NCBI GenBank assembly: GCA_016861045.1
Contig: BOKP01000001.1
Location: forward strand, 123,529-187,528
From: Actinomycetes bacterium
GTDB taxonomy: Bacteria > Actinomycetota > Thermoleophilia > Solirubrobacterales > 70-9
Length of the DNA: 64,000 nucleotides
Reading direction: 5' to 3'
This document shows, piece by piece, positions 1-8,830 of the stretch. Positions within the stretch are counted from its first letter, which is position 1. Each line of letters starts with the position of its first letter. Under the pieces are notes generated by a model that was not told the DNA's origin, did not search any database, and saw only the letters and a list, made by a program, of their open reading frames with translations. Position numbers and translations under genes: made by a program.

Positions 1-1
1 G

Positions 2-3000
2 CTCGGCGCGGTCTCGAAGGGCCGGATCTTCCCGAAGTTCCGCTCCGACCTGCTCGAGTGCGCGGTCGTCGCGAAGCGGATGCGCTCGGGAGAGATCGAG
101 GAGACGGTGATCCCGCGCAACCCGCTCGACGTCCTCGCCCAGCAGATCGTCGCGATGGCCGCCGACGAGGAGTGGGAGGTGGACGAGATCGAGTGCGTCG
201 TCAAGTCCGCTGAGCCGTACTCCGAGCTCTCCCGCGAGCAGCTCGAGAACGTCCTCGACATGCTCGACGGCCGCTACCCGTCCGAGCGCTTCGCCGAGCT
301 CCGCCCGCGGATCGTCTGGGACCGGGCGGCCGGCACCGTCCGCGGCCGCAAGGGGGCGCGCCAGCTCGCCGTCACCAACGCCGGCACGATCCCCGACCGC
401 GGCCTCTACGGCGTCCACCTGCCCGACGGCCGCCGGGTCGGCGAGCTCGACGAGGAGATGGTCTACGAGGCGCGGGCGGGCCAGGTCTTCCTGCTCGGTG
501 CCTCCTCGTGGCGGATCGAGGAGATCACCCGCGACCGGGTCATCGTCACCCCGGCACCGGGGGTCCCCGGGGCGATCCCGTTCTGGCGCGGCGAGGGCGT
601 CGGGCGGCCGGTCGAGCTCGGCCGGGCGATCGGCGAGTTCTCGCGCGAGGCGGTTGCCGCCGAGCCGGAGCGGCTCGCCGCCGACTACGACCTCGACCGG
701 CTCGCCGCCGAGAACCTCGTCGCCTACCTGCGCGAGCAGCAGGCCGCGACCCGGGTCGTGCCCTCCGACGAGACGATCGTCGTCGAGCGCTTCCGCGACG
801 AGATCGGCGACTGGCGGCTCTGCGTGCTCTCGCCGTTCGGCGGCCGCGTGCACGCCGCCTGGGGGCTGGCGCTGGCGGCGCGGATCCGCGCCGAGCTCGA
901 GCTCGAGGCGGACGCGATCTGGTCCGACGACGGGATCGTCATCCACCTGCCCGACTCCGACCGCGCTCCCGACGCCGACGTCGTCCTGCTCGAGCCCGAC
1001 GAGGTCGAGGACCTGATCGTCGGCGAGCTCTCCGGCACGGCGCTGTTCGGCTCCCGCTTCCGCGAGGCGGCGGGGCGGGCGCTCCTGATCCCGCGCGCCT
1101 ACCCGGGCAAGCGCACGCCGCTCTGGCAGCAGCGGCTCAAGTCGCAGTCGCTGCTCGAGGTCGCCAGGGACTTCCCGCGCTTTCCGATCACGCTCGAGAC
1201 CTACCGCGAGGTGCTCCGCGACGTCCTCGATCTGCCGGCGCTCGCGACGATCCTCCGCGACCTCAAGTCGCGGCGCCTATCGCTGGTCGAGGTCGAGACG
1301 AAGTCGGCCTCGCCGTTCGCCTCCTCGCTGCTCTTCGACTACGTCGCGACCTACATGTACGAGGGCGACACGCCGAACGCCGAGCGCCGCGCCGCCGCGC
1401 TCGCCCTCGACCGCGACCTGCTGCGCGAGCTGCTCGGCCAGGAGGAGCTCCGCGAGCTGATCGACCCCGGCGCCCTCGCCGACGTCGAGGACTCGCTCCA
1501 GCACCGGGTCGAGCAGGCGCGGGCCACCGACCGTGACCAGCTCCAGGTGATCCTGCGCCGGCTCGGCGACCTCACCGACGAGGAAGTCGCCGAGCGCGTC
1601 GCCGAGGGCTACTCGGCCGCTTCGATGCTCGCCAAGCTCGAATCCGAGCGGCGCGCGGTCAGGGTGCGGATCGCCGGCGAGGACCGCTGGATCGCCGCCG
1701 AGGACGGCGGCCTCTACCGCGACGCGCTCGGCGTCCCGGTCCCCTCCGGCCTGCCCGACAGCTTCCTCGAGACGGTCGCCGAGCCGATCGAGGCGCTGCT
1801 TCGCCGCTACGCCCGCACCCACGTGCCGTTCCCGACCGGGCAGGCCCGGGACCGCTTCGGCGTCGATCCGACCGCGGCGCTGAAGCGGCTTGAGGCGGCC
1901 GGCGAGCTCGTCCGCGGCGAGCTGCTGCCCGGAGGCAGCGAGCGCGAGTGGTGCGATCCCGACGTCCTCCGCCGGCTTCGCCGCGCCAGCCTCGCCGTCC
2001 TCCGCAAGGAGGTCGAGGCCGCCGACACCGCCGAGCTCGCCCGCTTCCTCGTCTCCTGGCAGAACGTCGACGCCTACCGCGCCGCCGGCGCCGGCCCCGA
2101 CCGCCTCCGCGAGGTGCTCGTGCCGCTACAGGGGGTGGCGCTGACCCCCGAGACCTGGGAGCGCGACGTCCTGCCGCGCCGCCTCGGCGCCTACTCGCAG
2201 ACCTGGCTCGACCAGCTCTCGACCGGCGGCGAGATCGTCTGGATCGGCGCCGGGCCGGTCGGCCGCAGCGGCCGCGTCGCCTTCTACTTCCGCGAGGACG
2301 TTCGGGTCGCCGGGCCACCGCCCGCGAACGCGAAGCTCGAGCGGCCCGAGGGCGAGATCCACGACGCGATCCGCGAGCTGCTCGCGGCGCGGCCGTGCTT
2401 CTGGCTCGACCTCGTCGCCGAGCTCGGCGAGGGCCGGCCGCGCGAGGAGCTCCATGCGGCGCTCTGGGACCTCGCCTGGGCGGGCGAGGTCACCAACGAC
2501 GCGGTCGCGCCGCTGCGGGCGCCGCGCCTGAAGGCATCGGAGGCGGCGAGCGCCCGGCGCGGGCGCCGCTTCGCCTCGCGCCGCCACGCGACCGGGCAGG
2601 CCGTCGCCGGGCGCTGGTCGCTGACCGAGCCGCTGTTTCGCGACGCGCCGCCGAGCGGCCCCAGGCTGCGGGCGCAGGCCGAGCTGATGCTCGAGCGCTA
2701 CGGGATCGTCACCCGCGAGACCGTGCTCGCCGAGGGCGTGCCCGGCGGCTTCTCCGCCCTCTACGGCGAGCTCTCGAACCTCGAGATGCTCGGCACCGCC
2801 CGCCGCGGCTACTTCGTCGAGGGCCTCGGCGGCGCCCAGTTCGCGCTCGCCGGCGCGGTCGAGCGGCTGCGGTCGCTGCCCCGCGTCGACGAGGAGCTCG
2901 CGATCCTCGCCGCCACCGACCCGGCGCAGCCCTACGGCGCCGCGATCGCCTGGCCGCGCCCGCCCGGCGCGGAGGATTCCGACGACGGCCGCGGGGGTCG

Positions 3001-3283
3001 CCGCCCGAGCCGCGTCGCCGGCGCCTTCGTCCTGCTCCGCAACGGCGAGCCGGCGCTCTACGTCGAGCGCGGCGGCAAGGGCCTGCTGCGGCTGGCCCGC
3101 CTCGACGCCGACGCACTCGCGGCGGCGCTCGCCGCGCTCGTCGCCGCCGCCCGGGAGCGGCAGCTCCCGCGGCTCGCGGTCGAGCGGATCGACGGCGAGC
3201 CGGCGCTCGGCCACGAGCTCGAGGACGCGCTCACCGACGCCGGCTTCGAGCGGCAGCCGCGGCGGCTCGTTGTCGGCCCCTAG
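2..3283 (+). CDS. lhr: Lhr-type ATP-dependent helicase, C-terminal part (runs off the window start)
   Basis: The reading frame is already open at base 2 and ends at 3283, so only the last 1093 residues are present. The first residues (VSKGRIFPKFRSDLLECAVV) match the stretch just after motif VI of the second RecA domain in Lhr (large helicase-related) proteins. The ATPase motifs therefore lie before the window. What remains corresponds to the winged-helix, beta-barrel and long C-terminal region of this superfamily 2 family, which is linked to DNA repair in actinobacteria. No frameshift is seen. A 407-base region without an intact gene follows. The family call is confident; the cellular role is inferred from the family. 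Confidence 0.88.
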   Translation, partial: LGAVSKGRIFPKFRSDLLECAVVAKRMRSGEIEETVIPRNPLDVLAQQIVAMAADEEWEVDEIECVVKSAEPYSELSREQLENVLDMLDGRYPSERFAELRPRIVWDRAAGTVRGRKGARQLAVTNAGTIPDRGLYGVHLPDGRRVGELDEEMVYEARAGQVFLLGASSWRIEEITRDRVIVTPAPGVPGAIPFWRGEGVGRPVELGRAIGEFSREAVAAEPERLAADYDLDRLAAENLVAYLREQQAATRVVPSDETIVVERFRDEIGDWRLCVLSPFGGRVHAAWGLALAARIRAELELEADAIWSDDGIVIHLPDSDRAPDADVVLLEPDEVEDLIVGELSGTALFGSRFREAAGRALLIPRAYPGKRTPLWQQRLKSQSLLEVARDFPRFPITLETYREVLRDVLDLPALATILRDLKSRRLSLVEVETKSASPFASSLLFDYVATYMYEGDTPNAERRAAALALDRDLLRELLGQEELRELIDPGALADVEDSLQHRVEQARATDRDQLQVILRRLGDLTDEEVAERVAEGYSAASMLAKLESERRAVRVRIAGEDRWIAAEDGGLYRDALGVPVPSGLPDSFLETVAEPIEALLRRYARTHVPFPTGQARDRFGVDPTAALKRLEAAGELVRGELLPGGSEREWCDPDVLRRLRRASLAVLRKEVEAADTAELARFLVSWQNVDAYRAAGAGPDRLREVLVPLQGVALTPETWERDVLPRRLGAYSQTWLDQLSTGGEIVWIGAGPVGRSGRVAFYFREDVRVAGPPPANAKLERPEGEIHDAIRELLAARPCFWLDLVAELGEGRPREELHAALWDLAWAGEVTNDAVAPLRAPRLKASEAASARRGRRFASRRHATGQAVAGRWSLTEPLFRDAPPSGPRLRAQAELMLERYGIVTRETVLAEGVPGGFSALYGELSNLEMLGTARRGYFVEGLGGAQFALAGAVERLRSLPRVDEELAILAATDPAQPYGAAIAWPRPPGAEDSDDGRGGRRPSRVAGAFVLLRNGEPALYVERGGKGLLRLARLDADALAAALAALVAAARERQLPRLAVERIDGEPALGHELEDALTDAGFERQPRRLVVGP

Positions 3284-3372
3284 CCTGGACGGCCTCCAAG
3301 ATGTGCCGAGACCGGCAGCCTTCGTGGATACTCTGATCGACCCGATCTCATGGGGTCAGGGATCTGGAATAG

Positions 3373-3507
3373 GCGGCTTGGCCATACGGCGGTGACAACA
3401 GCGACGGTCTCTACACTGACGATGGAGAGGGCAATGACTTCATCGATGGTGGTGCCGGGGCCGACGATTGCGATAAGGACCCCGGGGACACGGCTATCAA
3501 CTGTTAG
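3373..3507 (+). pseudogene. Remnant of an RTX-type Gly/Asp calcium-binding repeat protein
   Basis: The frame reads GEGNDFIDGGAGADDCDKD and ends in a TAG stop at 3505-3507. This resembles the last nonapeptide repeats and Cys-containing end of haemolysin-type calcium-binding proteins. An in-frame stop lies just upstream at 3370 and no start codon precedes the repeats, so this is a 3' stump of a lost gene. The base composition is lower in GC than the neighbours. It lies in the 407-base gap 3284-3690, where nothing else was recognised. An intact relative is at 27788-29221 and a second broken one at 25272-25575. Confidence 0.6.
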
Positions 3508-3690
3508 GTCTGGCCGTCGCGGCAGCTTTACCTGCTCTTGGTCGATCGGCTCGTTTGGCGGCGGAGATCGCGCGAGGGTTTGAGTTGCGGCCGGATCGCG
3601 AAGGCACACGGTGGCCACCTCGCATGCCCACCAAGGCCGGCCAGCGCTTCGATTGAAGGGAGCTGCGACTGACCGACCCTGGGCCGGCCC

Positions 3691-4563
3691 TCAGAACGGG
3701 TTGACGGCGGTGAAGATCCAGACCGACGCCGGCGCGTAGACGCCGTCGTCGCGGGCGCAGTCGGCGTACGCCTCCCGGAGCTCGGCCTCCAGGGTGTCGC
3801 GCAGGCGCTCGGCGTCGTCCTTGGCGAGGCGGATCAGCTCGCCCGCGGGGCCGATCGCCATCACCGGCTCGATCGCCTGGTCGAGGTCGTCGCCGAGCCG
3901 GTAATCCCGGTCATAGCGATGGGCGCTGATCCGCTCGTAGCCGGCGTGCTTGAGCACGTCGGTCGTGGTGTCGGCGTTCGCCATCGAGAACGGTCCCGGC
4001 CCGCAGGTCGGCTCGTCGGTCTCCTCCGGTCGCTCGAGGTGCCGCTCGGCGACGAGCTCGCCGCGGTGAAGCCATTCGTTGTCGAGCTTGCGCCGCCAGA
4101 CGATCATGCAGAGGCGACCGCCGGGGACGAGGGACTCGCGCACGTTGCGAAGCGCAGCGACCGGGTTGGTGCAGAACATCGTCCCGAAGCGGGAGAACGC
4201 GAGGTTGAAGCCGTTGCCGAGGTCGGCGACCTGGATGTCACCGACCTCGTAGCTGACGTTGGTCGCGCCGCGCTCCGGCGCCTCGCTCCGGGCCAGCTCG
4301 ATGAAGCGCTCGCCGGCGTCGATCCCGACGACCGCGCCCTCGGGGCCGACGAGCTCGCCGAGCTGCACCGTCGTCTCGCCGAGCCCGCAGCCGATGTCGA
4401 GCACGCGCTCGCCCGGCGCGGGCTCGCAGAGCCGGTAGGCCTCCTGCGAGAACGGGTTGATCTGGACCGCGACCACGTCGCGGAACTGGACCCAGCGGTC
4501 GAACAGAACCCCGCTCCAGGCCTCGACCTCCTCCTCGTTCGTCGGCGCGACGACCGGTTCCAT
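3691..4563 (-). CDS. Class I SAM-dependent methyltransferase
   Basis: A 290-residue soluble protein with the Rossmann SAM-binding motif VLDIGCGLGETT (motif I), followed by VVGIDAGERFIELARSEA (motif II) and GDIQVADLG. The later FSRFGTMFCTNPVAALRNV segment is the motif IV region, and LVPGGRLCMIVW is typical of the UbiE/COQ5-like fold. The start at 4563 was chosen because GGGAGG lies six bases upstream; a start at 4620 would add 19 low-complexity residues. The substrate cannot be deduced. The gene stands alone, downstream of no obvious partner. Confidence 0.82.
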   Translation of the reverse strand: MEPVVAPTNEEEVEAWSGVLFDRWVQFRDVVAVQINPFSQEAYRLCEPAPGERVLDIGCGLGETTVQLGELVGPEGAVVGIDAGERFIELARSEAPERGATNVSYEVGDIQVADLGNGFNLAFSRFGTMFCTNPVAALRNVRESLVPGGRLCMIVWRRKLDNEWLHRGELVAERHLERPEETDEPTCGPGPFSMANADTTTDVLKHAGYERISAHRYDRDYRLGDDLDQAIEPVMAIGPAGELIRLAKDDAERLRDTLEAELREAYADCARDDGVYAPASVWIFTAVNPF

Positions 4564-4644
4564 GGGCCACCTCCCGTCTCGCTCGCGGCGCCTCTCCAGA
4601 ACGCCGTCTCCAGCGACCATCTTCGCACAGAGCCGGTGCCATCG

Positions 4645-5454
4645 CTAGCCGTTCCAGTCGCGGAGCCTTGGCTCGGGATCGACCGGGTGGCCGCCGATCC
4701 GGACCTCGAAGTGGAGGTGGCAGGGGGTGCTCGCGGCGTTGCCGGTGCGACCGACCCGGCCGACGGGCTGCCCGGTCCGCACCCGCTCGTGGCGGTCGAC
4801 GGCCGGCCGCTCGATCAGGTGCGCGTAGAAGTAGTCCTGCCTCGACCTGCGGCCGTCGATCAGCACGTAGTTGCCGTAGAGGACGGGGTCGAAGCCGGCC
4901 TTCTCGACCCGGCCGCCGCGGGCCGCGACGAGCCGGGTGCCGCAGCCGGCGGTGATGTCGAAGCCCTCGTGGACGCGGCCGCCGCTGCGGGGGGCGCCGA
5001 AGTCGCCGATCGCGCCGCGCGTCCCATGCCGCCCGGCGACCGGGAAGACGTGGGTGCGCAGCCGGAAGCGGCCGGCGGGCCGCATCGCTCCGCCGGCCGG
5101 TCCGACCCGGAGCTCGTAGCGACCGTCGCCGGCGACCCGGCCGCGCCGGTCGAGGCCGTTCCAGACGCGCGCCAGCCGCCGGCCCGGACGGGCGTCGCGC
5201 TCCCGGTAGACGCGGACGACCCTGTGGCTCCGCGCCCGCCGCACCTCGATCCGCAGATCGATCGGGCGGCTCGCGCCGAACCCGTAGTGGAGCCGGATCT
5301 CGCGCCTGCCGTCGAAGGTCGGGTGCTTCGGCGTGATCTTGGTGCGCCGCAGGTCGAAGCCGACGCCGCGCTCGGCGCCCGACCCCGGGGCGGCGGCAGT
5401 CAGCGAGGCGAGGAGGACGAGAGCGAGCGTGAGGATTGCGGGCCGCGCGGGCAC
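4645..5454 (-). CDS. Secreted M23 (LytM-type) peptidoglycan endopeptidase
   Basis: 269 residues. An N-terminal signal peptide (about residues 1-26, ending near GSGAERG) precedes an Ig-like FlgD-type segment around 60-110 ([20 protein letters not shown]). The C-terminal half is an M23 metallopeptidase domain with the zinc-ligand motifs HEGFD, YFYAHL and HLHFEV. The family cleaves peptide cross-links in peptidoglycan outside the membrane. All metal ligands look present, so the enzyme should be active. The GTG start sits six bases below a TAGGCT hexamer, consistent with a leaderless message. Confidence 0.88.
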   Translation of the reverse strand: MPARPAILTLALVLLASLTAAAPGSGAERGVGFDLRRTKITPKHPTFDGRREIRLHYGFGASRPIDLRIEVRRARSHRVVRVYRERDARPGRRLARVWNGLDRRGRVAGDGRYELRVGPAGGAMRPAGRFRLRTHVFPVAGRHGTRGAIGDFGAPRSGGRVHEGFDITAGCGTRLVAARGGRVEKAGFDPVLYGNYVLIDGRRSRQDYFYAHLIERPAVDRHERVRTGQPVGRVGRTGNAASTPCHLHFEVRIGGHPVDPEPRLRDWNG

Positions 5455-5460
5455 CCGGGC

Positions 5461-5466
5461 AGCCTA
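5461..5466 (-). promoter_or_regulatory. Leaderless -10 element for the M23 peptidase gene
   Basis: TAGGCT on the minus strand ends six bases before the GTG start at 5454. This TANNNT-N6-8-start arrangement recurs at many genes in the window. Confidence 0.5.
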
Positions 5467-5491
5467 CGAGCCGGGTGGGCCGGTCGTGCGG

Positions 5492-6538
5492 CTACCGCGC
5501 CGCGGCCGCCGCCGCGTCCGCCTCGCAGGTCGCGAGCTCGCCGTCGCGGGGCATGTCGCGGCGGAGGTCGAAGAAGGCGACCGCGCCGGCGAGCAGCGGC
5601 AGCCAGAAGAGGATCACCCGGTAGGCGAGGACCGCGGCGGCGACGACCGCCGCGGGCGCCCCGTAGACGACCAGGGTCCCGATCAGGCCGCCGTCGATCC
5701 CGCCGACCCCGCCCGGGATCGGCAGCAGGCCGCCGAGCTGGCCGATCAGGTAGCCCATCAGCACGATCGAGATCGCCGGCGAGTAGCCGAACGCGTGGAA
5801 CGTCGCCCACAGCACCGCGTTGTCGAACGCCCAGTAGCCGATCGCGCCGGCGATCACGCGGACGTTCCCGGAGCGGACGACGTCGATCGCCGTCGAGGTG
5901 CCGTCGATCAGGGCCCGCCGCGCGGCGGCGATCAAGCGGGTCGCCCGTGATGCACCGCCGTCGGGCTCGGGCCCCGGATCGAACCGCGGCACGAGGATGA
6001 CCGCCGTGATCAGCGCGATCGACATCACCGCCGGAAGCAGGGTCAGCGTCCACGGCTCGTCGACCCCGAACCAGCCGGCGAACATCAACAGCCCGATCAC
6101 CGCGACGGCGACGAAGTTGACCGAGCTCTTGATCAGGAAGAAGGCGACCGAGCGGCGGGCGATCTTGCCGGCGTCCATGCCGCCCTCGTGCAGGACCCAG
6201 GCGCCGAGCGCGAGCCCGCCGAGCCCCGAGGCCGGGACGATCGAGCCCATCGCCAGCTCCGAGCCGCCGATCTGCCAGCTTCGCCGCCAGCTCAGCCCGC
6301 GGCAGAAGACCGGTGCGAACATGACGATGTAGGAGGCGAACGAGAGCGCCTCGAACCCGATCGCGACCGCGATCCAGCCCGGGTCGGCGCCGGGGAGGAG
6401 GTCGCGAACCTCGTCGAGCCCCGGGGCGAGCGCCGCGACGAGGATCAGGACGGCGATCGCGATGAAGGCCGGGACCGACCGCCGCGCCAGCGTGCGAAGC
6501 TCGAACTGCGCGCCCTCGTCGCGCTCGGGTTCGGTCAC
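5492..6538 (-). CDS. YbhN/UPF0104-type integral membrane protein (LPG synthase transmembrane-like)
   Basis: 348 residues with about eight hydrophobic segments, beginning at RRSVPAFIAIAVLILVAAL. The glycine-rich stretch PIPGGVGGIDGGLIG is characteristic of the UPF0104 / lysylphosphatidylglycerol-synthase transmembrane region. Related proteins are flippase-like parts of lipid-modifying enzymes, but this one lacks the soluble synthase domain, so its substrate is unknown. The GTG start at 6538 has a strong GGAGGTGAG six bases upstream and replaces a longer frame that would run through the tandem repeat at 6574-6621. It is divergent from the ABC transporter at 6744. Confidence 0.8.
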   Translation of the reverse strand: MTEPERDEGAQFELRTLARRSVPAFIAIAVLILVAALAPGLDEVRDLLPGADPGWIAVAIGFEALSFASYIVMFAPVFCRGLSWRRSWQIGGSELAMGSIVPASGLGGLALGAWVLHEGGMDAGKIARRSVAFFLIKSSVNFVAVAVIGLLMFAGWFGVDEPWTLTLLPAVMSIALITAVILVPRFDPGPEPDGGASRATRLIAAARRALIDGTSTAIDVVRSGNVRVIAGAIGYWAFDNAVLWATFHAFGYSPAISIVLMGYLIGQLGGLLPIPGGVGGIDGGLIGTLVVYGAPAAVVAAAVLAYRVILFWLPLLAGAVAFFDLRRDMPRDGELATCEADAAAAAAR

Positions 6539-6564
6539 GACCTCACCTCCGGCCACCCGGCCAT

Positions 6565-6580
6565 CGTTGCATAGGCAACG
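6565..6580. promoter_or_regulatory. Short palindrome in a divergent promoter region
   Basis: CGTTGC-ATAG-GCAACG is a perfect 6-bp inverted repeat 27 bases above the YbhN-like start and just before the 24-bp tandem repeat. It could be an operator or an mRNA hairpin. Confidence 0.35.
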
Positions 6581-6621
6581 AACGCCACCGGATCGCGGGC
6601 AACGAACGCCACCGGATCGCA
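6574..6621. repeat. Two tandem 24-bp copies between divergent genes
   Basis: Two adjacent copies (6574-6597 and 6598-6621) starting GGCAACGAACGCC differ only at their last base. They lie between the start of the YbhN-like gene and the ABC exporter promoter, so they may be duplicated binding sites or a recent slippage product. Confidence 0.75.
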
Positions 6622-6730
6622 CCGGCCCGCTCCTCGCCGGTCAGGTGTCCGCCAACCGCCCCACTCCTCCCGGTGGATCGCATGGTCGGGCCGGATCGGC
6701 CGCATCGATGCCTTCTACCACCTGCGCCCC

Positions 6731-6736
6731 TAACCT
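6731..6736 (+). promoter_or_regulatory. Leaderless -10 element for the ABC exporter
   Basis: TAACCT lies seven bases before the GTG start at 6744, as at many other genes here. No clear -35 hexamer was seen. Confidence 0.45.
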
Positions 6737-6743
6737 CTGACGG

Positions 6744-7514
6744 GTGAGCGACGGGACCCCCGCACTGACGATCGAGGGCCTCGCCAAGACCTACGACGAC
6801 GGCACGGTCGGGCTCGAAGGGCTCGACCTCGAGGTCCCGGCGGGCGAGTTCTTCGGGCTGCTCGGCCCCAACGGCGCCGGCAAGACGACGCTGATCAACT
6901 CGGTCTGCAACCTGATCCGGACCAGCGGCGGCCGGATCTCGGTGTTCGGCTTCGCGCACGACTCGATGGACGCGCGGCGGCTCGTCGGCGTCGCCGAGCA
7001 GGACCCGAACCTCGATCGCTTCCTGACCGTGCGCGAGTCGCTCGTCTACCACGGCGGCTACTTCGGGATGAGCGCCGCCACGGCCGCCGACCGGGCCGAC
7101 GAGATGATCGACGTCTTCGACCTGCGCGCCAAAGCCCACGTCCGCACCTCGAAGCTCTCGGGCGGAATGAAGCGACGGCTGCTGCTCGCCCGGGCGCTGC
7201 TGCACGAGCCCCGACTGGTGATCCTCGACGAGCCGACCGCCGGCGTCGACATCGAGCTCCGCCACGACCTCTGGAGCTACATCCGTCTGCTGCACCGTCA
7301 GGGGACGACGATCCTGCTGACGACGCACTACCTCGAGGAGGCGGAGTCGCTGTGCGAGGACATCGCCCTGATCGCCGGCGGCCGGATCGTCGCCCGCGAC
7401 ACCCCCGAGGGCCTGAAGCGCCGCTACGACGCGGCGACGCTCGAGCAGGTCTACCTGCAGACGGTCTCGACCTCGCTGCCGGCGGTCATGGCCGCCGAAG
7501 CGGAGGCCCCATGA
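6744..7514 (+). CDS. ABC transporter ATP-binding protein
   Basis: 256 residues. It has Walker A GPNGAGKTT, the Q-loop AEQDPNLD, the signature LSGGMKRR, Walker B LVILDEPTAG and the H-loop TTHYLEE. The early Walker A and the GVDIELRHDLW segment are typical of ABC-2 drug/polysaccharide exporter ATPases (CcmA/DrrA/NodI-like). The ATPase drives export by the membrane partner encoded next; the genes overlap as ATGA, so they are co-translated. It begins with GTG seven bases below a TAACCT hexamer. The substrate is unknown. Confidence 0.92.
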   Translation: MSDGTPALTIEGLAKTYDDGTVGLEGLDLEVPAGEFFGLLGPNGAGKTTLINSVCNLIRTSGGRISVFGFAHDSMDARRLVGVAEQDPNLDRFLTVRESLVYHGGYFGMSAATAADRADEMIDVFDLRAKAHVRTSKLSGGMKRRLLLARALLHEPRLVILDEPTAGVDIELRHDLWSYIRLLHRQGTTILLTTHYLEEAESLCEDIALIAGGRIVARDTPEGLKRRYDAATLEQVYLQTVSTSLPAVMAAEAEAP

Positions 7515-8338
7515 GCGCCGCCGCCGGCCTTGGGCCGGCGCCCGCGCGGGCCGGCGCCGGCGCCTATCCGTCGCCCCACCCGGGGCGCTCGATGCGCGCC
7601 CTCGCCCTCCGCGAGTGCCGCCGGGTGACGCGTCTTTGGACGCAGACGATCCTCGCGCCGGTGGTCTCCTCGGCCCTCTTCATCCTCGTCTTCGGCCTCT
7701 CGCTGGGCAGCCGGATCGATGCGATCGACGGCTTCGACTACGACGTCTTCATCGTCCCCGGCCTGATCGCGATGGCGATGGCCCAGGCAGCCTTCTCGAA
7801 CAACTCGTCCAGCCTGCTCCAGGCGCGGAACGACCGCTACGTCAACGACGTCCTCGCGGCGCCGATGCATCCCTGGCAGATGAACCTCGGCTACCTGCTC
7901 GGCGGCGTCTTCCGCTCGCTGGTGATCGGCGTCGCGCTGGTCGTCATCGCCCTGCCTTTGACCGGGGTCCCGATCGAGCGGCCGCTGCACCTGCTCGCGG
8001 CGACCCTGCTGCTCGTCGTCCTGTTCGCGGCGCTCGGGGTGGTCGTCGGGATCTACGCGCAGAGCTACGACCATCACAGCTTCATCAACAACATCCTGAT
8101 CCTGCCGTTGACGTTCCTCGGCGGGGTCTTCTACTCGATCTCGATCCTGCCCTCGCCCTGGCAGGAGCTCTCGCACGCGAACCCGATCTTCTACATGGTC
8201 GACGCGGTCCGCTACGGCTTCCTCGGCGCCGGCGACGTCGACGTCGGCCTCGCCTTCGGCTTCACAGCGCTCGTCGCCGCCGCGATGGTCGGCTGGGCGC
8301 AGTGGCTCTTTCAGACCGGCCGCAGGCTGAAGCCGTAG
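7511..8338 (+). CDS. ABC-2 type transporter permease
   Basis: 275 residues. A Pro/Ala-rich start leads into six membrane segments, including QTILAPVVSSALFILVFGLS and LLLVVLFAALGVVVGIYA. The PLTFLGGVFYSISILP segment and the following HANPIFYMVDAVRYG are the typical ABC-2 permease signature. It pairs with the ATPase encoded immediately upstream; the start codon overlaps that gene's stop (ATGA). Together they form a simple exporter of unknown cargo. Confidence 0.9.
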   Translation: MSAAAGLGPAPARAGAGAYPSPHPGRSMRALALRECRRVTRLWTQTILAPVVSSALFILVFGLSLGSRIDAIDGFDYDVFIVPGLIAMAMAQAAFSNNSSSLLQARNDRYVNDVLAAPMHPWQMNLGYLLGGVFRSLVIGVALVVIALPLTGVPIERPLHLLAATLLLVVLFAALGVVVGIYAQSYDHHSFINNILILPLTFLGGVFYSISILPSPWQELSHANPIFYMVDAVRYGFLGAGDVDVGLAFGFTALVAAAMVGWAQWLFQTGRRLKP

Positions 8339-8343
8339 CCGGG

Positions 8344-8363
8344 TGACCGATCCCGCTCGGTCA
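8344..8363. terminator. Possible bidirectional hairpin between convergent genes
   Basis: TGACCGA and TCGGTCA form a 7-bp stem between the ABC permease and the convergent secreted-protein gene, overlapping the latter's stop codon. There is no U-tract. Confidence 0.35.
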
Positions 8364-8795
8364 GCGGTCGATCGAGCAGTCGAGCGGATAGAACGGCGGG
8401 TCCATCGAGCACTCGGACTCGCGGATCCTCAGCTTCACGCGGTCGGTTCGCTTGCCGCTTCGGGCCCTGACCCGGACCGATGCCGAGCCGCGGCTGTCGA
8501 GCGAGCGGCGGATCAGCCGGTAGACCTTGCGACCGTCCCCGTGGCGGAGCTCCCAGTCGTCGTCCCCGTCCTCCCGGGCGGGCGCCGCCGCGTGCTTGCC
8601 GTGGAAGACGGTCGCGAAGCGAACCGAGTCGGCGCGGCGGACCTCGGCCTGCAGCAGGGTGTGCGGCAGGATGCCGTCGTCGCGGACGAGGTAGTGGAGC
8701 TCGGCGATCCGCGGCGGCGCGGCCGCGAGCGCGGCGGCAGCGCCGATCGCCGTGATCGTCCCGATCGCCGTCAGGGCTGTCAGTCGCCTCCCCAC
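8361..8795 (-). CDS. Small secreted protein of unknown function
   Basis: 144 residues. The signal peptide covers about residues 1-26 (LTALTAIGTITAIGAAAALAAA). The mature part is short, contains two Cys near the end (SECSMDPPFYPLDCS) that could form a disulfide, and is otherwise polar. No family was recognised. The GTG start lies seven bases below a TAGGAT hexamer and the codon use matches the neighbours, so it looks like a real gene. It is divergent from the decayed Nei gene. Confidence 0.65.
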   Translation of the reverse strand: MGRRLTALTAIGTITAIGAAAALAAAPPRIAELHYLVRDDGILPHTLLQAEVRRADSVRFATVFHGKHAAAPAREDGDDDWELRHGDGRKVYRLIRRSLDSRGSASVRVRARSGKRTDRVKLRIRESECSMDPPFYPLDCSIDR

Positions 8796-8802
8796 TGCGG
8801 CG

Positions 8803-8808
8803 ATCCTA
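8803..8808 (-). promoter_or_regulatory. Leaderless -10 element for the small secreted protein
   Basis: TAGGAT on the minus strand is seven bases before the GTG start at 8795. Confidence 0.5.
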
Positions 8809-8830
8809 CGCCCATCCGCGGCGTCTTCAG

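Noticed and set aside
1..3283. The Lhr helicase as part of a phage-defence island
   Set aside because: None of the neighbouring genes in the window is a defence partner; Lhr is a common housekeeping repair helicase in actinobacteria.
3919..6000. A 693-codon plus-strand frame over three minus-strand genes
   Set aside because: Antisense to a methyltransferase, an M23 peptidase and a membrane protein with clear motifs.
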